A DNA stretch of 49,099 bases from Promethearchaeota archaeon (GCA_019058425.1 JAHPYZ010000029.1:1-49099), one strand, 5' to 3'. Positions 1-8,592 are shown, counted from the stretch's first letter. Notes: generated from the letters alone by a model not told the origin. Numbers and translations: made by a program.

Positions 1-2
1 AT

Positions 3-761
3 GTTATCTATAAGACCGCTGATGGTACTAAACATACAACTCATATAAAAAAAAAATCTGTGCAGATAAAATGCCCCCTTGTTGTTTCATGCTTAGCAAC
101 AATCGAGGATATTCAATTAGCAATCGCAGATCTTCCGAATGATGCTAGAGCTTTTTTAATCGCAGATATTGATCCACGTTTGGCTTTTAGAGCAGCAGTA
201 AGAACTATAAAACGCTTTGAAGTAAGCACTGTAACTTCTCATGAAGGAAATGATGTTAAAGGAAAATATGAGGCAGAAAGTTGGCATTGTTCTGAAGCAA
301 AGGTCGGAGGAGGCAGAATTGTCACAAGAGTCTACGTATCTGAGGTGAATCAATCATTAGAAGTCAGGGTTTGGTGTAATCACCCTGGTCAACTAACAGG
401 ATTTCTTGCTAAAATAATTGAATTATTATTCGAAGAGATCAATATCATTAGGAAGATAAAATCGGAAGAAAGAGAAAAAACTATTGATGTAATGGCAATA
501 ACTCAGAACTTAGCAGAAATATCTGATTACTGTATGTTAAGATGGAAAGCCCAAAACATACGAACTAAGTTACATGATACTTTTGTTCGGGTAAGAAAGA
601 TTTTGGGGGAAAATGAAGCTATTCTAGGAAGAATTGAATACTGGCTTACCGAACTTAACAAGTTTGGAAAGGACGATAAAATAACTGATGAGTTGGCTGA
701 TAAACTTGTTAATGACATTGAGAATTTTCGAAATGTTATAGCCAGATCAATTAAACTGTAA
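3..761 (+). CDS. Uncharacterised protein, 5'-truncated by the window edge
   Basis: The frame is open from base 3 with no stop, and the codons before the GTG at 60 read as plausible protein (TADGTKHTTHIKKKS). The gene therefore almost certainly begins outside the window; the GTG is only the first internal start-like codon. About 250 residues are visible. There is no signal peptide or membrane segment. The first half is mixed alpha/beta, and the C-terminal half (from about residue 140 after the GTG) is helical and charged with coiled-coil character. I do not recognise the family. It is followed by a run of eight T residues (764-771), a likely U-rich archaeal termination site, so it ends its own transcript. 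Confidence 0.75.
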   Translation, partial: VIYKTADGTKHTTHIKKKSVQIKCPLVVSCLATIEDIQLAIADLPNDARAFLIADIDPRLAFRAAVRTIKRFEVSTVTSHEGNDVKGKYEAESWHCSEAKVGGGRIVTRVYVSEVNQSLEVRVWCNHPGQLTGFLAKIIELLFEEINIIRKIKSEEREKTIDVMAITQNLAEISDYCMLRWKAQNIRTKLHDTFVRVRKILGENEAILGRIEYWLTELNKFGKDDKITDELADKLVNDIENFRNVIARSIKL

Positions 762-763
762 GC

Positions 764-771
764 TTTTTTTT
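764..771 (+). terminator. U-rich termination tract
   Basis: Eight consecutive T residues lie 2 nt after the stop codon of the first gene. Archaeal RNA polymerase terminates on U-tracts, helped by aCPSF1/FttA, whose gene is in this window. No hairpin precedes it. The next gene has its own TATA-like element, which fits a transcript end here. Confidence 0.45.
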
Positions 772-801
772 CATCAAAAAAGATTTATTAAGTTATAAAT
801 C

Positions 802-810
802 TATATTTAT
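802..810 (+). promoter_or_regulatory. TATA box for the NikR-like gene
   Basis: TATATTTAT centred about 30 nt upstream of the ATG at 837. This spacing puts transcription start at or very near the start codon, so a leaderless or nearly leaderless mRNA is expected. The call rests on position and composition only, in AT-rich DNA. Confidence 0.4.
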
Positions 811-836
811 TATTAATTAACAAAATTGCCTTTATT

Positions 837-1253
837 ATGCCGATTATTTCTGTATCATTAAGTGAGAGTTTAAAAAAATTCATAAATAAACTAGTCTCGA
901 AAAATCAATATGATAATAAATCTAAATTAATTAGAGATGCTTTATTACGCTTAATGTCAACCGAAGATATCTCTGCAACTCTTAATGAGTATAGTGAATT
1001 TACACCCATAGCAAAAAATATAATTGGAAATATGATAATTGTTGCTCCAAATGAATATCATGTTCATAAAAAATTGAATAGAATTGAAAATGTGTATAAA
1101 GATCAAATAGTGAGTAAAAACCAAAATTTTGTTAGTCCAAATTTCATTACTTTTATGATTTTTGATGGAAGTCTTCAAGATTTCCAAAAACTTGTCGTTG
1201 AAATAAATAGCATTGAAGAAATAAAGAATTTCAGGTATCTAATTATAAATTAA
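837..1253 (+). CDS. NikR-like ribbon-helix-helix transcriptional regulator
   Basis: Residues 1-42 have the CopG/Arc ribbon-helix-helix pattern: a beta strand (ISVSLSESL), then two helices (KKFINKLVSK; SKLIRDALLRLM). This fold dimerises and places the strand in the DNA major groove. Residues 55-138 look like the ACT-like regulatory domain of NikR, which in nickel-sensing members tetramerises and binds metal through His and Cys. One His pair (EYHVHKK) is present, but there is no cysteine anywhere in the protein, so the canonical Cys ligand is missing. It may sense another metal or a small molecule. Length (138 aa) matches NikR. No metal transporter is adjacent, so the target is unknown. It appears to be monocistronic. 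Confidence 0.75.
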   Translation: MPIISVSLSESLKKFINKLVSKNQYDNKSKLIRDALLRLMSTEDISATLNEYSEFTPIAKNIIGNMIIVAPNEYHVHKKLNRIENVYKDQIVSKNQNFVSPNFITFMIFDGSLQDFQKLVVEINSIEEIKNFRYLIIN

Positions 1254-1334
1254 GTACTTTTAATCTTTTCAAAATAGCATAATTTATTTTAATAAAAACA
1301 ATTCATTTATTTAAATTACAAAAGTGAAGTCAAT

Positions 1335-1694
1335 ATGGGAAAAAATAAATATGGAAAAGGGTTCCAGAAGGGAGGACAATCAAAGGGAGGAAGTTCTAAA
1401 CAAGGAGGTGCTCCGATTCGTGGTGGAAAGATTAAAGCAAGTCACATCTTAGTTGATAAATATAGTAGAGCTCAAGAACTTTATGAAGATATTCTAGGCG
1501 GAGAGAATTTTGAACAGTTAGCAAGGCAATATTCTACGTGCCCAAGCAAAAAGAAAGGAGGTAATCTAGGAGAATTTGCTAAAGGCGATATGGTACTTGA
1601 ATTTTGGAATGCAAGCGCCAAACTAAAGATTGGTGAAATTTCTCAACCAGTGAAATCAAAATTTGGATATCATATTATTAAACGAACAGGATAA
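1335..1694 (+). CDS. Parvulin-type peptidyl-prolyl cis-trans isomerase
   Basis: Residues about 34-119 form a complete parvulin (PpiC/rotamase) domain: ASHILV at the first strand, the FEQLARQYSTCPSKKKGGNLG loop, and the terminal FGYHIIKRTG strand. Parvulins isomerise Xaa-Pro bonds and assist folding. The first 33 residues are rich in Gly, Lys, Gln and Ser, much like the flexible basic N-terminal tail of eukaryotic Par14 (PIN4), which binds nucleic acid; that parallel is my inference. There is no signal peptide or lipobox, so it is cytosolic. The ATG at 1335 is the only sensible start. Confidence 0.92.
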   Translation: MGKNKYGKGFQKGGQSKGGSSKQGGAPIRGGKIKASHILVDKYSRAQELYEDILGGENFEQLARQYSTCPSKKKGGNLGEFAKGDMVLEFWNASAKLKIGEISQPVKSKFGYHIIKRTG

Positions 1695-1725
1695 TATTAT
1701 AATAACTAAAAACTAATAATAAAAT

Positions 1726-2454
1726 ATGAGTTTAACACCTTTAGATATTCTTAATGGGATCCTTGGCCTTTTTGTAGTAATTGTTTCTCTTATATTAGGT
1801 CTAATTGTTTTGTCAAAGTATTTTAAGAATAGAAATAAAAATTTCATACTTTTAGGGATTAATCTTATTTTTATAGCATCCGGTTGGTATGGAACAAGTA
1901 CTTCATTTGTTGTAGCACTTATTAATAATAGCGATGGATTAGCTCTTGAAATGATATTGCTTTTAAATTTTATTCCACTTCCAATTGGTTTATTATGCTG
2001 GAGTGGATTCTATACTAATATTTTATTGAAAGAAAAACAAAAACTCTTTTTACTTATCATAACGTTAATAACTATATTCTTTTATGTTGTCTTTCTATTT
2101 GTTGTATTTACAGACGTGAGCCAAGCAGCAATAAAGATTTCTCCTGTTGATACAACTGCAGGGGGAAACCGGTTTTTATCCATTTATATTATTATATTTA
2201 TAATTATTCTTTTATTCACAGGGATACATTTTTCTCTACGGACGATGAAATATGATGATGTTGAAATGAAAACTAAAGGTAAATTCTTATTGTTTGCTTT
2301 TCCTACGTTCGCTATTGGTGGTCTTCTTGACAGTACTTTCCCCTCTTATGAGGTTACATTGATATTATTTAGACTTTTATTAATTTCAAGTATAATTGGG
2401 TTTTATATAGGGTATCTTTTACCGAATTGGGTGAAAAAAAGGATAATTAAATAA
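1726..2454 (+). CDS. Seven-transmembrane protein of unknown function
   Basis: 242 residues with about seven hydrophobic segments (roughly residues 7-30, 40-60, 72-98, 106-128, 148-170, 184-203 and 207-230) separated by short polar loops, several ending in Lys/Arg. There is no soluble domain and no recognisable transport or enzymatic motif. The layout resembles the membrane sensor modules often fused to archaeal kinases, but here it stands alone. It lies 31 nt after the parvulin gene and 18 nt before the longin-like gene on the same strand, so co-transcription is likely. Confidence 0.7.
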   Translation: MSLTPLDILNGILGLFVVIVSLILGLIVLSKYFKNRNKNFILLGINLIFIASGWYGTSTSFVVALINNSDGLALEMILLLNFIPLPIGLLCWSGFYTNILLKEKQKLFLLIITLITIFFYVVFLFVVFTDVSQAAIKISPVDTTAGGNRFLSIYIIIFIIILLFTGIHFSLRTMKYDDVEMKTKGKFLLFAFPTFAIGGLLDSTFPSYEVTLILFRLLLISSIIGFYIGYLLPNWVKKRIIK

Positions 2455-2472
2455 AAAATTAGGTTATCAAAC

Positions 2473-2883
2473 TTGGCTAAGGCGTTACAAGATTTATGGA
2501 TTCAAAGGGATGATGGTATCGTAATATTTAGTCGAGTTTTTCATGAAACGATTGAAGATCAACTTTTTGGAGCCCTAATGAGTGCGCTTAATTCATTTGC
2601 TCAAGAGATTGCTCATGGTGGACTGAATAATTTTGAAATTAAAAACATCCGATTTACAATTATTAAAAAAGGAAACCTGTTCTTTATAGCAAATTCTTCA
2701 AAAAAATACAAGGAAAAAAAAATCTTGGCAGAATTAGAAGGAATATCCAAAAAATTTATAGATGAATACCCTGAAACTACTATGGATGATTGGAACGGAT
2801 GTATAGATGAGTATATGACTTTTGAAGATAAAATTTCCGATGCCTTGGAAGATCCAGTAAAAAAATTCTGGAATGATTTTTAA
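2473..2883 (+). CDS. Small longin-like domain protein
   Basis: 136 residues; TTG start. The N-terminal strand pattern (LQDLWIQRDDGIVIFSRVF), a helix containing FGALMSALNSFAQEI, and strands (FEIKNIRFTIIKKGNLFFIANSS) followed by a long helix match the longin/roadblock-like sheet-helix plan abundant in Asgard archaea. In eukaryotes this fold serves small GTPases and vesicle proteins. There is no catalytic motif. It is 18 nt downstream of a 7TM protein, suggesting a membrane-associated partner, and it ends near a convergent transcript. The family assignment is by pattern only. Confidence 0.65.
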   Translation: MAKALQDLWIQRDDGIVIFSRVFHETIEDQLFGALMSALNSFAQEIAHGGLNNFEIKNIRFTIIKKGNLFFIANSSKKYKEKKILAELEGISKKFIDEYPETTMDDWNGCIDEYMTFEDKISDALEDPVKKFWNDF

Positions 2884-2915
2884 TCTAATTTTGATATACA
2901 AAAAAAAAGAGAAAT

Positions 2916-3605
2916 TTATTTATCTTTAAATCTATTAATTCGATTTTCCTCTAACTTTAAGTATTCAGGTTTTATTCTTGTAACTCTCTTTACTATTTTT
3001 GCTTGTAAATCTAAGTTTACACTACTTTTTTGTTCTGAAGGTATTTTAATTGTATATTTATAATTAGGTTCTTCAATTTCTGATGGTTCAGGCTGGGATT
3101 TTATAAACGTAACATCTTTAGTTTGTTTAAATTTGAGTTCTATTTCAATTTCATTATCTAATTTATTTTCGATAGTTATCTTCCTTGTGATATTATCAAG
3201 TCGAGTTCTTACTTCTATATGTTCTTTAGGATTTTGTGCATCTTCGTAGGTAACTTTATCTTCTCCTTCTTTAATATTAACAATATCATCGTCAACAGCA
3301 ATATCTGAGTCAATGAGTTCTTCAGAAATTATCTTATTTCCGATTGTTGCTGAAGTCGATAAGAAAAGGAAGGGTAAACCTCCTTTATATAGTGTCATTG
3401 GGGAGTTTGCGGGAATCTCTTTTGGATCTCCCTCTTTTGTGAGAATATACTGAACTAAAACATCCCATGTTATTTTATTATAAGTAACCGAATTAGTGTT
3501 GTATTCAATTGAAATCTTACGCTCAATATTTAAAACACATTTGGATTTGAACCAATTAAGTTTTATTTTTTTCCGGGTAGGTACATTTGCTTTCAGATTT
3601 TTCAC
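2916..3605 (-). CDS. DUF4139-like protein, C-terminal half of a split pair
   Basis: 229 residues starting at GTG, one base after the stop codon of the upstream 241-residue gene. The middle (MTLYKGGLPFLFLSTSATIG, then KITIENKLDNEIEIELKFKQ) resembles the C-terminal beta-rich part of DUF4139 proteins, where a swivel-like element is followed by Ig-like strands. Relatives I know of carry both halves on one chain. No signal peptide, so cytosolic. A GAGGTG motif overlaps the start and could give coupled reinitiation; a frameshift in an originally single gene is the alternative. Function unknown. Confidence 0.6.
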   Translation of the reverse strand: MKNLKANVPTRKKIKLNWFKSKCVLNIERKISIEYNTNSVTYNKITWDVLVQYILTKEGDPKEIPANSPMTLYKGGLPFLFLSTSATIGNKIISEELIDSDIAVDDDIVNIKEGEDKVTYEDAQNPKEHIEVRTRLDNITRKITIENKLDNEIEIELKFKQTKDVTFIKSQPEPSEIEEPNYKYTIKIPSEQKSSVNLDLQAKIVKRVTRIKPEYLKLEENRINRFKDK

Positions 3606-3606
3606 C

Positions 3607-4332
3607 TCAGAGCATTAAATTCCGCATTCGTTGCGTTCTTTTTTGTTTAGAAAGACTCGAAATTGCTTGTTGAGCCATTTCTCCTTCCCCTTCGTAAAAT
3701 TCATCATATTGTATCTCCATATCCGTACTTGGTAATTCAAATATCGCAAAACCTAATTCTACATTTTCATATGAAAAACCAGTTTGGTTATCAACAATAA
3801 GAAAACCTTCAATTTCAGCGCCTTTACTATCATCATTAATATCTACTTGCAATGTTGTTTGCCATCGTACTCTGAGATCTGCTATGAAGTATTTTATCTT
3901 CACTATGACTTCTCCTTCTTTTGGTGTATTTATGATAAAATCAAAAATACCTTTCATGTCTGCAAAAGTTCGATAAGAACTTGCTTCACATATGTTTGAC
4001 ACCTTTTCTCTTAATTCACGTGTAAAATCAATGGAATAGGAAATAATACTTGTTGCTGCTGACTTTTCTCTATCAATGATTTGTTGAGACGTGTTTTTAT
4101 CCGGAAGGGAAACAATAGTTTGTTGTAGTGTGATAGAATCTTTATCTCCAGGATTAATAAATTCTAACTGGATATCTGCAGAGTTAGGATCGAATGATGC
4201 GGGCACATTAGCAATTTCATATTTATTTAAACCTTGATTTAAGGAGAGCTTAATTTGTCTTTCAACAATTCCCCCTCCTCCGTTAAAGATTATCAATTTA
4301 TTCACTTTTGGATCAATTAGCATTTCAATCAT
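3607..4332 (-). CDS. DUF4139-like protein, N-terminal half of a split pair
   Basis: 241 residues. Residues about 140-210 carry the DUF4139 signature region: a strand-rich stretch (VIVKIKYFIADLRVRWQTTL) and then NQTGFSYENVELGFAIFELP, equivalent to the common 'N-T-G-E-D-W-x-x-V-x-L' motif. The N-terminus (KLIIFNGGGGIVERQIKLSL) resembles the 'V-T-V-Y-x-D-G-A-x-V-x-R' start of the same family. Complete family members continue directly into the region encoded by the next reading frame, which begins 1 nt after this stop. Function is unknown. Confidence 0.6.
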   Translation of the reverse strand: MIEMLIDPKVNKLIIFNGGGGIVERQIKLSLNQGLNKYEIANVPASFDPNSADIQLEFINPGDKDSITLQQTIVSLPDKNTSQQIIDREKSAATSIISYSIDFTRELREKVSNICEASSYRTFADMKGIFDFIINTPKEGEVIVKIKYFIADLRVRWQTTLQVDINDDSKGAEIEGFLIVDNQTGFSYENVELGFAIFELPSTDMEIQYDEFYEGEGEMAQQAISSLSKQKRTQRMRNLML

Positions 4333-4509
4333 TTTCTTTAATTTGTAATAAAAAATAAATAAATTTCACTATATAAACATACGTAGAAAACAAAGAAAAC
4401 AATGAACTCCAAATTTTTTCTTTTAAATTTATAGAATTAATATATCATTATAGAATTCTCAAACACACTCTATATTTTTAAATTGGTTTTATATTATAAA
4501 AATTAAACT

Positions 4510-5823
4510 ATGGTTCATAACAAACATATTAAAAAAAAGAGTGAAAGGAGAACTTTATATAATGATGCAATTCGAAAAGAATGTGGTAGATGTCATGAAA
4601 TTTAATTATATTGTGAATTCTATGCAAAAAATATAGGCTTAAGGAATGTTTGTAAAGATTGCAATAAACTTATTGTAGCTGAGGAATCATTTAAGAATAA
4701 AGTATTAATTCTTTCTAATATATATCAAGGCAAATTTGATGGAAAATGTTCTAACTGTAATACATGTCATATAAATCTTCCATCTATTGATTTTCATCAT
4801 CAAGATAGGAAATTAAAGCGAATTACATGGCGTAATAATCGATTCAAAAATTGGAATGAACTAATGATGTCTCTTGAACGAGATAAGGTTGTACCTTTAT
4901 GTAAGAATTGTCATTCATTAGAAAATGCTAGAATTTTTAATGATTTTAAAGATATCATTCTTAGAGAGGATTTATTTAACAATTCTGCAGAGGAACTACA
5001 TCAAATTGTTTTTGATTATGTTAAAGAACGTAAAAATAAACATGTTAAAAATTATAAATTTCGAGTTATAGAATGGATAAAGAAGAGATTTATAATAGAA
5101 CAGATATATAATGGAAAATGCATTGGATGTAGAAAGATTAATGTAAAACAGAATTTACCTGCTCTTGATTTTCATCATATTACAATAACAATGGAGAAGG
5201 ATAAATTGAGCTGGTACAAAATAAAAAAATATGGTCTAAATGAAATTTGTGAAATTCTTGTAAAGGAAAATTGTATTTGTCTATGTTCAAATTGTCATAC
5301 TTTACTTCATGCAACGAAATTTGTTCTGGTTGCAGATGCATTATTAGAGAAACAATACTCAAATCAAGTTAAGGCTTTATATGAAAAAATATCAAGAAAT
5401 TCTAAAAACTTTAAATTGAAGATGATTACTTTTAAAGATCCTTTAAATCTCTTATTTAAACAAGGTGAGATTTGGAAAAAATATATACTTCATTTATATA
5501 ATCTAATTCAAATTGAAGGAATTGATATGATTATCTCTATAAAAATCAAAAATAATCTTAACATTTCTAATCGACATCTAAGAAGAGTCATTGAAAACTT
5601 GAGAAAAAGAAAGTTAATTGAAATTATACTAAATGATGAAAATCTGTACTTAAGATTAACAAAAATAGCTCACGAGGAACTAAAAGAATTATTGAATGAG
5701 GAAAGATATTCTCATTATCTAAAAAAAATTAAAAAAAAGGTATTAGCCCAGCACGGAATTTCGATAAACGATAAACTCGTTTCTTATTCGAACCGTGGTC
5801 CAGGGGTATCTCCAAGATCTTAG
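4510..5823 (+). pseudogene. Tandem HNH-like zinc protein, interrupted by an in-frame TAA
   Basis: Reading from the ATG at 4510 gives one continuous frame to 5823 except for a TAA at 4603-4605. The stop falls inside a zinc-knuckle (ECGRCHEI, stop, LYCEFY...VCKDCNK). Downstream are two repeats of an HNH-like unit: GKCSNC...IDFHH...LCKNCH, then GKCIGC...LDFHH...LCSNCH. Each has two Cys pairs around a DFHH core, as in HNH nucleases. The C-terminus (about 70 residues) resembles a winged helix. The part after the stop could still be made from the ATG at 4864. The last ~26 codons are antisense to a tRNA gene, suggesting that insertion or deletion next to the tRNA replaced the original C-terminus. 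It is probably a decayed mobile or homing-type nuclease. Confidence 0.6.
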
Positions 5824-5874
5824 AAAAAAAGGCTTATCAGGGCCCCCGATGCTTGACCGCTACACTACTGGGCT
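5745..5874 (-). tRNA. tRNA with two apparent introns, probably tRNA-Gln(CUG)
   Basis: The minus strand gives the acceptor strands AGCCCAG / CTGGGCT (perfect 7 bp), D-arm GTGT-AGCGGTCAA-GCAT, anticodon stem GGGGG / CCCCT, a 4-nt variable region GGAC, and T-stem CACGG / CCGTG. Two insertions must be removed: about 30 nt after the anticodon (canonical 37/38 site, loop then C-C-CTG-A-A), and 29 nt within or at the end of the T-loop, leaving TTCGAAT. The T-loop insert contains its own AAACGA / TCGTTT stem. The D-arm matches archaeal tRNA-Gln as I remember it. Position 33 would be C, not the near-invariant U, and I could not draw a clean bulge-helix-bulge at the anticodon site. Isotype is tentative. 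No CCA is encoded. Confidence 0.6.
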
Positions 5875-6046
5875 ATGTTAAAGTTTTTTTAAGCTAAATG
5901 TGATTATTAAAATTTAAAATTTCTAAAAAACTTTACTTTAGATTTGATACCTGGCTTGATTTTATTATATTTCTTAACGAAAAAGAGTTTTTATTTAATA
6001 AAAAAATTAGGATAAATTTTTATTTACTCAGTACTATATAATTACT

Positions 6047-6194
6047 TGGATTACACACACTTAATCTGGAGGACTCAAAAAGATATCAGTTTCAAAAAAC
6101 TAATTTTTAATAACCCCGTGTGACTGAAAATAAAAAAAACCCCGTAAGTAAACTGAGAATACTTTTTTACACTATTCCTCCAAAGTGTAATCCA
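6047..6194. ncRNA. Candidate structured RNA: four nested stems
   Basis: A 148-nt segment folds into one long rod from four perfect nested stems: 6047-6056 with 6185-6194 (TGGATTACAC, 10 bp), 6067-6073 with 6176-6182 (TGGAGGA, 7 bp), 6077-6082 with 6162-6167 (AAAAAG), and 6086-6092 with 6150-6156 (TCAGTTT, 7 bp). The apex (6093-6149) holds two AACCCCGT copies. A TATA-like TATATAATT lies just before it on the plus strand. It sits in a 423-nt gene-free gap, has no ORF and matches no RNA family I can name (not SRP or RNase P by their consensus boxes). A MITE-like inverted-repeat element is the main alternative; I see no target-site duplication. Confidence 0.5.
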
Positions 6195-6297
6195 CCCTTT
6201 TGTGATTTAAAATAGTTTTTTGGCTTTAATAGAGATTATAATATTGTTATATTATTACAATTAAATTTTTAAGAGAAATTAAGAAATATAATAATTT

Positions 6298-7488
6298 TTA
6301 CTGGAAAATACTATATATATCATTGAAATATTTGTCAGACATTCCCGCTATATAATCTCTCGCTATTAGGGTCAACTGCTTGCTCTCTTTGAGGGGTTTA
6401 AAGTAAGTACTATAATTCTGATTATCAATATATTCGATATGATCCTTAAAAATAGGAGAATTATAATCGTCTGTTTCTAAGTCCTTTAAACATTTTTCGA
6501 AGATCAATTCGAATTTTGCTCTTAATTTGTCTAAGAAAGTTTTATCTGAAGAATTCTTCTTAAGTAAATCCCTTCGAACATAAATCATTTCATAATTAAA
6601 TGCTTTCAATTCCTTTAGGGCTTCAAATATTTCAATACTATATCCAATCTCATCGGTATTTAAGCTATAGTCTAATAAATCTGTTATGAGAGTGTTGATT
6701 ATCTTAGGATTTGTATCTCCAAGAACTTTTATACAATTTTTAGGTAAATCACTCCTCTTAATAAATTTCAGGAGTATCGCATCTTCAATATCTCTTCCAA
6801 TATAGCTAATTGTATCGGCAAATCTTGTTACTATTGCTTCATATGACATTGGAATTCGCTTAATTTTATTATCCTTAAAGCAGTCTTCATATTCTTTTAA
6901 ATGATCTTCCCAAGATTTTCCATTTCTTTTGATTGGTTTTAAATTTTGTTCATTTACTTCTCCATCATGGCAAAGTATTCCATCAAGAACCTGTAGGCTT
7001 AAATTAAGACCTTGTGCTGGCTTTTCTGGAAATCTTTTTTCTAGATAAGAAAGCCATCTTACACCTTGAGCATTATGACTAAAACTTCCCATATTATATT
7101 GTTTACTAATATTATTAAGTATTTCTTCGCCTAAATGCCCAAATGGAGAATGACCAATATCATGACCTAAAGAAATTGCCTCGATCAGATCTGTATTGAG
7201 TCTTAAAACTCGACCGATTTGGCGAGCCATTCTTGAAACTATATGAACATGAAGAGAACGATGAGTAATATTAGCATTATTTACATTAAAAAAAACCTGT
7301 GATTTATCGATATATCGAGCATAAGCTTTTGAATGTACAATACGATCAACGTCTCTAAAGAAGGGAGGTCGAATATCTGGACTTGTTTCTTCATAGTATC
7401 TGCTGGCTTCTGAGTCCATTATACCATGAATTCCCACATTTACATCCCTCTTCATTCTTGCTTGTAGTTCAGTTGTCTTCTTATCCAT
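6298..7488 (-). CDS. HD-domain dGTPase-like dNTP triphosphohydrolase
   Basis: 396 residues. The N-terminal RDVDRIVHSKAYARYIDKSQVF matches the entry motif of the dGTPase/SAMHD1-like family. The HD metal site is visible: H76 (ITHRSLHVHIVSR), H109-D110 (ISLGHDIGHSPFGHLGE) and D225 (RFADTISYIGRDIED). Family enzymes hydrolyse dNTPs to the nucleoside and triphosphate, controlling dNTP pools. A two-HD-helix core is followed by a helical C-terminal domain. It is cytosolic. It is transcribed alone, away from the polyferredoxin gene, with a 160-nt AT-rich gap upstream. The exact nucleotide substrate cannot be read from sequence. Confidence 0.88.
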   Translation of the reverse strand: MDKKTTELQARMKRDVNVGIHGIMDSEASRYYEETSPDIRPPFFRDVDRIVHSKAYARYIDKSQVFFNVNNANITHRSLHVHIVSRMARQIGRVLRLNTDLIEAISLGHDIGHSPFGHLGEEILNNISKQYNMGSFSHNAQGVRWLSYLEKRFPEKPAQGLNLSLQVLDGILCHDGEVNEQNLKPIKRNGKSWEDHLKEYEDCFKDNKIKRIPMSYEAIVTRFADTISYIGRDIEDAILLKFIKRSDLPKNCIKVLGDTNPKIINTLITDLLDYSLNTDEIGYSIEIFEALKELKAFNYEMIYVRRDLLKKNSSDKTFLDKLRAKFELIFEKCLKDLETDDYNSPIFKDHIEYIDNQNYSTYFKPLKESKQLTLIARDYIAGMSDKYFNDIYSIFQ

Positions 7489-7650
7489 TGCTTTAGAAAC
7501 CTTTAATTCAATGTATCTTTCTTGGATGTTATTGATATATGATTAGATAGGGTCTTTTAAAGATTTTTCTTATAAATATCACAAAGTCCTTAGGTTTTAT
7601 TTTATCATTAAGAGTTAAAATTTTAGATATTTACATCCATATTATAGTTT

Positions 7651-8592
7651 TCAGCCGATTTTAATATTAATTGCATCGTAAGGGCATTTTTCCTTACATT
7701 TCAAGCAAAAATTACATTCTCCTTTACCAGTAAAAAATTCATATGGCTCATCTAAAATTCTTATTTGTTTTGGACATTCTTTTTCGCATATTCCACAATC
7801 GGTCCGGCCAACACATCTTACTGGACTTCTGGATAACTTTAAAAATGAATATTCACTAATGGCAGAAGATACAGCAGCAAATGGGCAAATATATCGACAA
7901 TAGATACGAGGATACCAAACTGACGCAATAATAAGAATTAAATAGAAGATAGAAATGAAAAAAACTAAAAGATTGGAAAAAATGGGATCTAAAGTATTGG
8001 TCTGAAAAATCTCACGAACCATATCTGGAAAAAAAACAAATATATATTCTGATAAAGAAAAATATGAAAGTGGTTTATTTCCTAAATCACCTAGATTATT
8101 TCTATAATCAAGATAAAATGCAGGATTTGCTATTGCTGTAGTTCCTAATGGAATAATAAGAATGACTATGAAAATTACAATTACATATTTGATTTTTAAT
8201 AAAGATTTATGTCTGCTAGGTTTTATTATCCTTTTTTTTGTTGGAATAGCTGCACATACATCCTGAATTGTTCCAATAGGGCATATCCATCCACAAAAAA
8301 ATCTAGCGGTAAATATTATGATTATAATTAAAATTCCTATTAGAAAAACTGGAATAATACCTTCGGTAATAGAGAAAAAAATAAACTCTAGAATTCCTGC
8401 ACCATTTGAAAGTGGATTTCTCGGAGAATTTAAAATTGGAAGTATTTTTAGTATACTTTCTAATCCTATTAAATTAATAGAAAAGATTAATTCCAAGATT
8501 ATGTAATTAACTAGAACAAAAGCGATAATTTGAACAATACGTCTGACTATTGTTATAAGGTGATCTCTTACATTTAATTTTTTTAAGTCCAA
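7651..8592 (-). CDS. NapH/CcoG-like membrane polyferredoxin
   Basis: 313 residues with about five transmembrane helices and four cysteine clusters. Two are the membrane-embedded FCGWICPIG (about residue 99) and YCRYICPF (about residue 229) motifs typical of NapH/NosR/RdxA proteins. Two are C-terminal [4Fe-4S] motifs: CVGRTDCGICEKECP and CNFCLKCKEKCP. Such proteins pass electrons from a membrane donor (quinol or flavin) to a redox partner. No nitrate, nitrous-oxide or cytochrome-oxidase gene is nearby, so the partner is unknown. The TTG at 8592 starts MDLKKLNVRD; the first helix follows soon after. Confidence 0.88.
   Translation of the reverse strand: MDLKKLNVRDHLITIVRRIVQIIAFVLVNYIILELIFSINLIGLESILKILPILNSPRNPLSNGAGILEFIFFSITEGIIPVFLIGILIIIIIFTARFFCGWICPIGTIQDVCAAIPTKKRIIKPSRHKSLLKIKYVIVIFIVILIIPLGTTAIANPAFYLDYRNNLGDLGNKPLSYFSLSEYIFVFFPDMVREIFQTNTLDPIFSNLLVFFISIFYLILIIASVWYPRIYCRYICPFAAVSSAISEYSFLKLSRSPVRCVGRTDCGICEKECPKQIRILDEPYEFFTGKGECNFCLKCKEKCPYDAINIKIG

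Noticed and set aside
4603..4605. Recoding of the in-frame TAA in the HNH-like gene
   Set aside because: TAA is not used for pyrrolysine or selenocysteine, and there is no adjacent stimulatory hairpin; decay is simpler.
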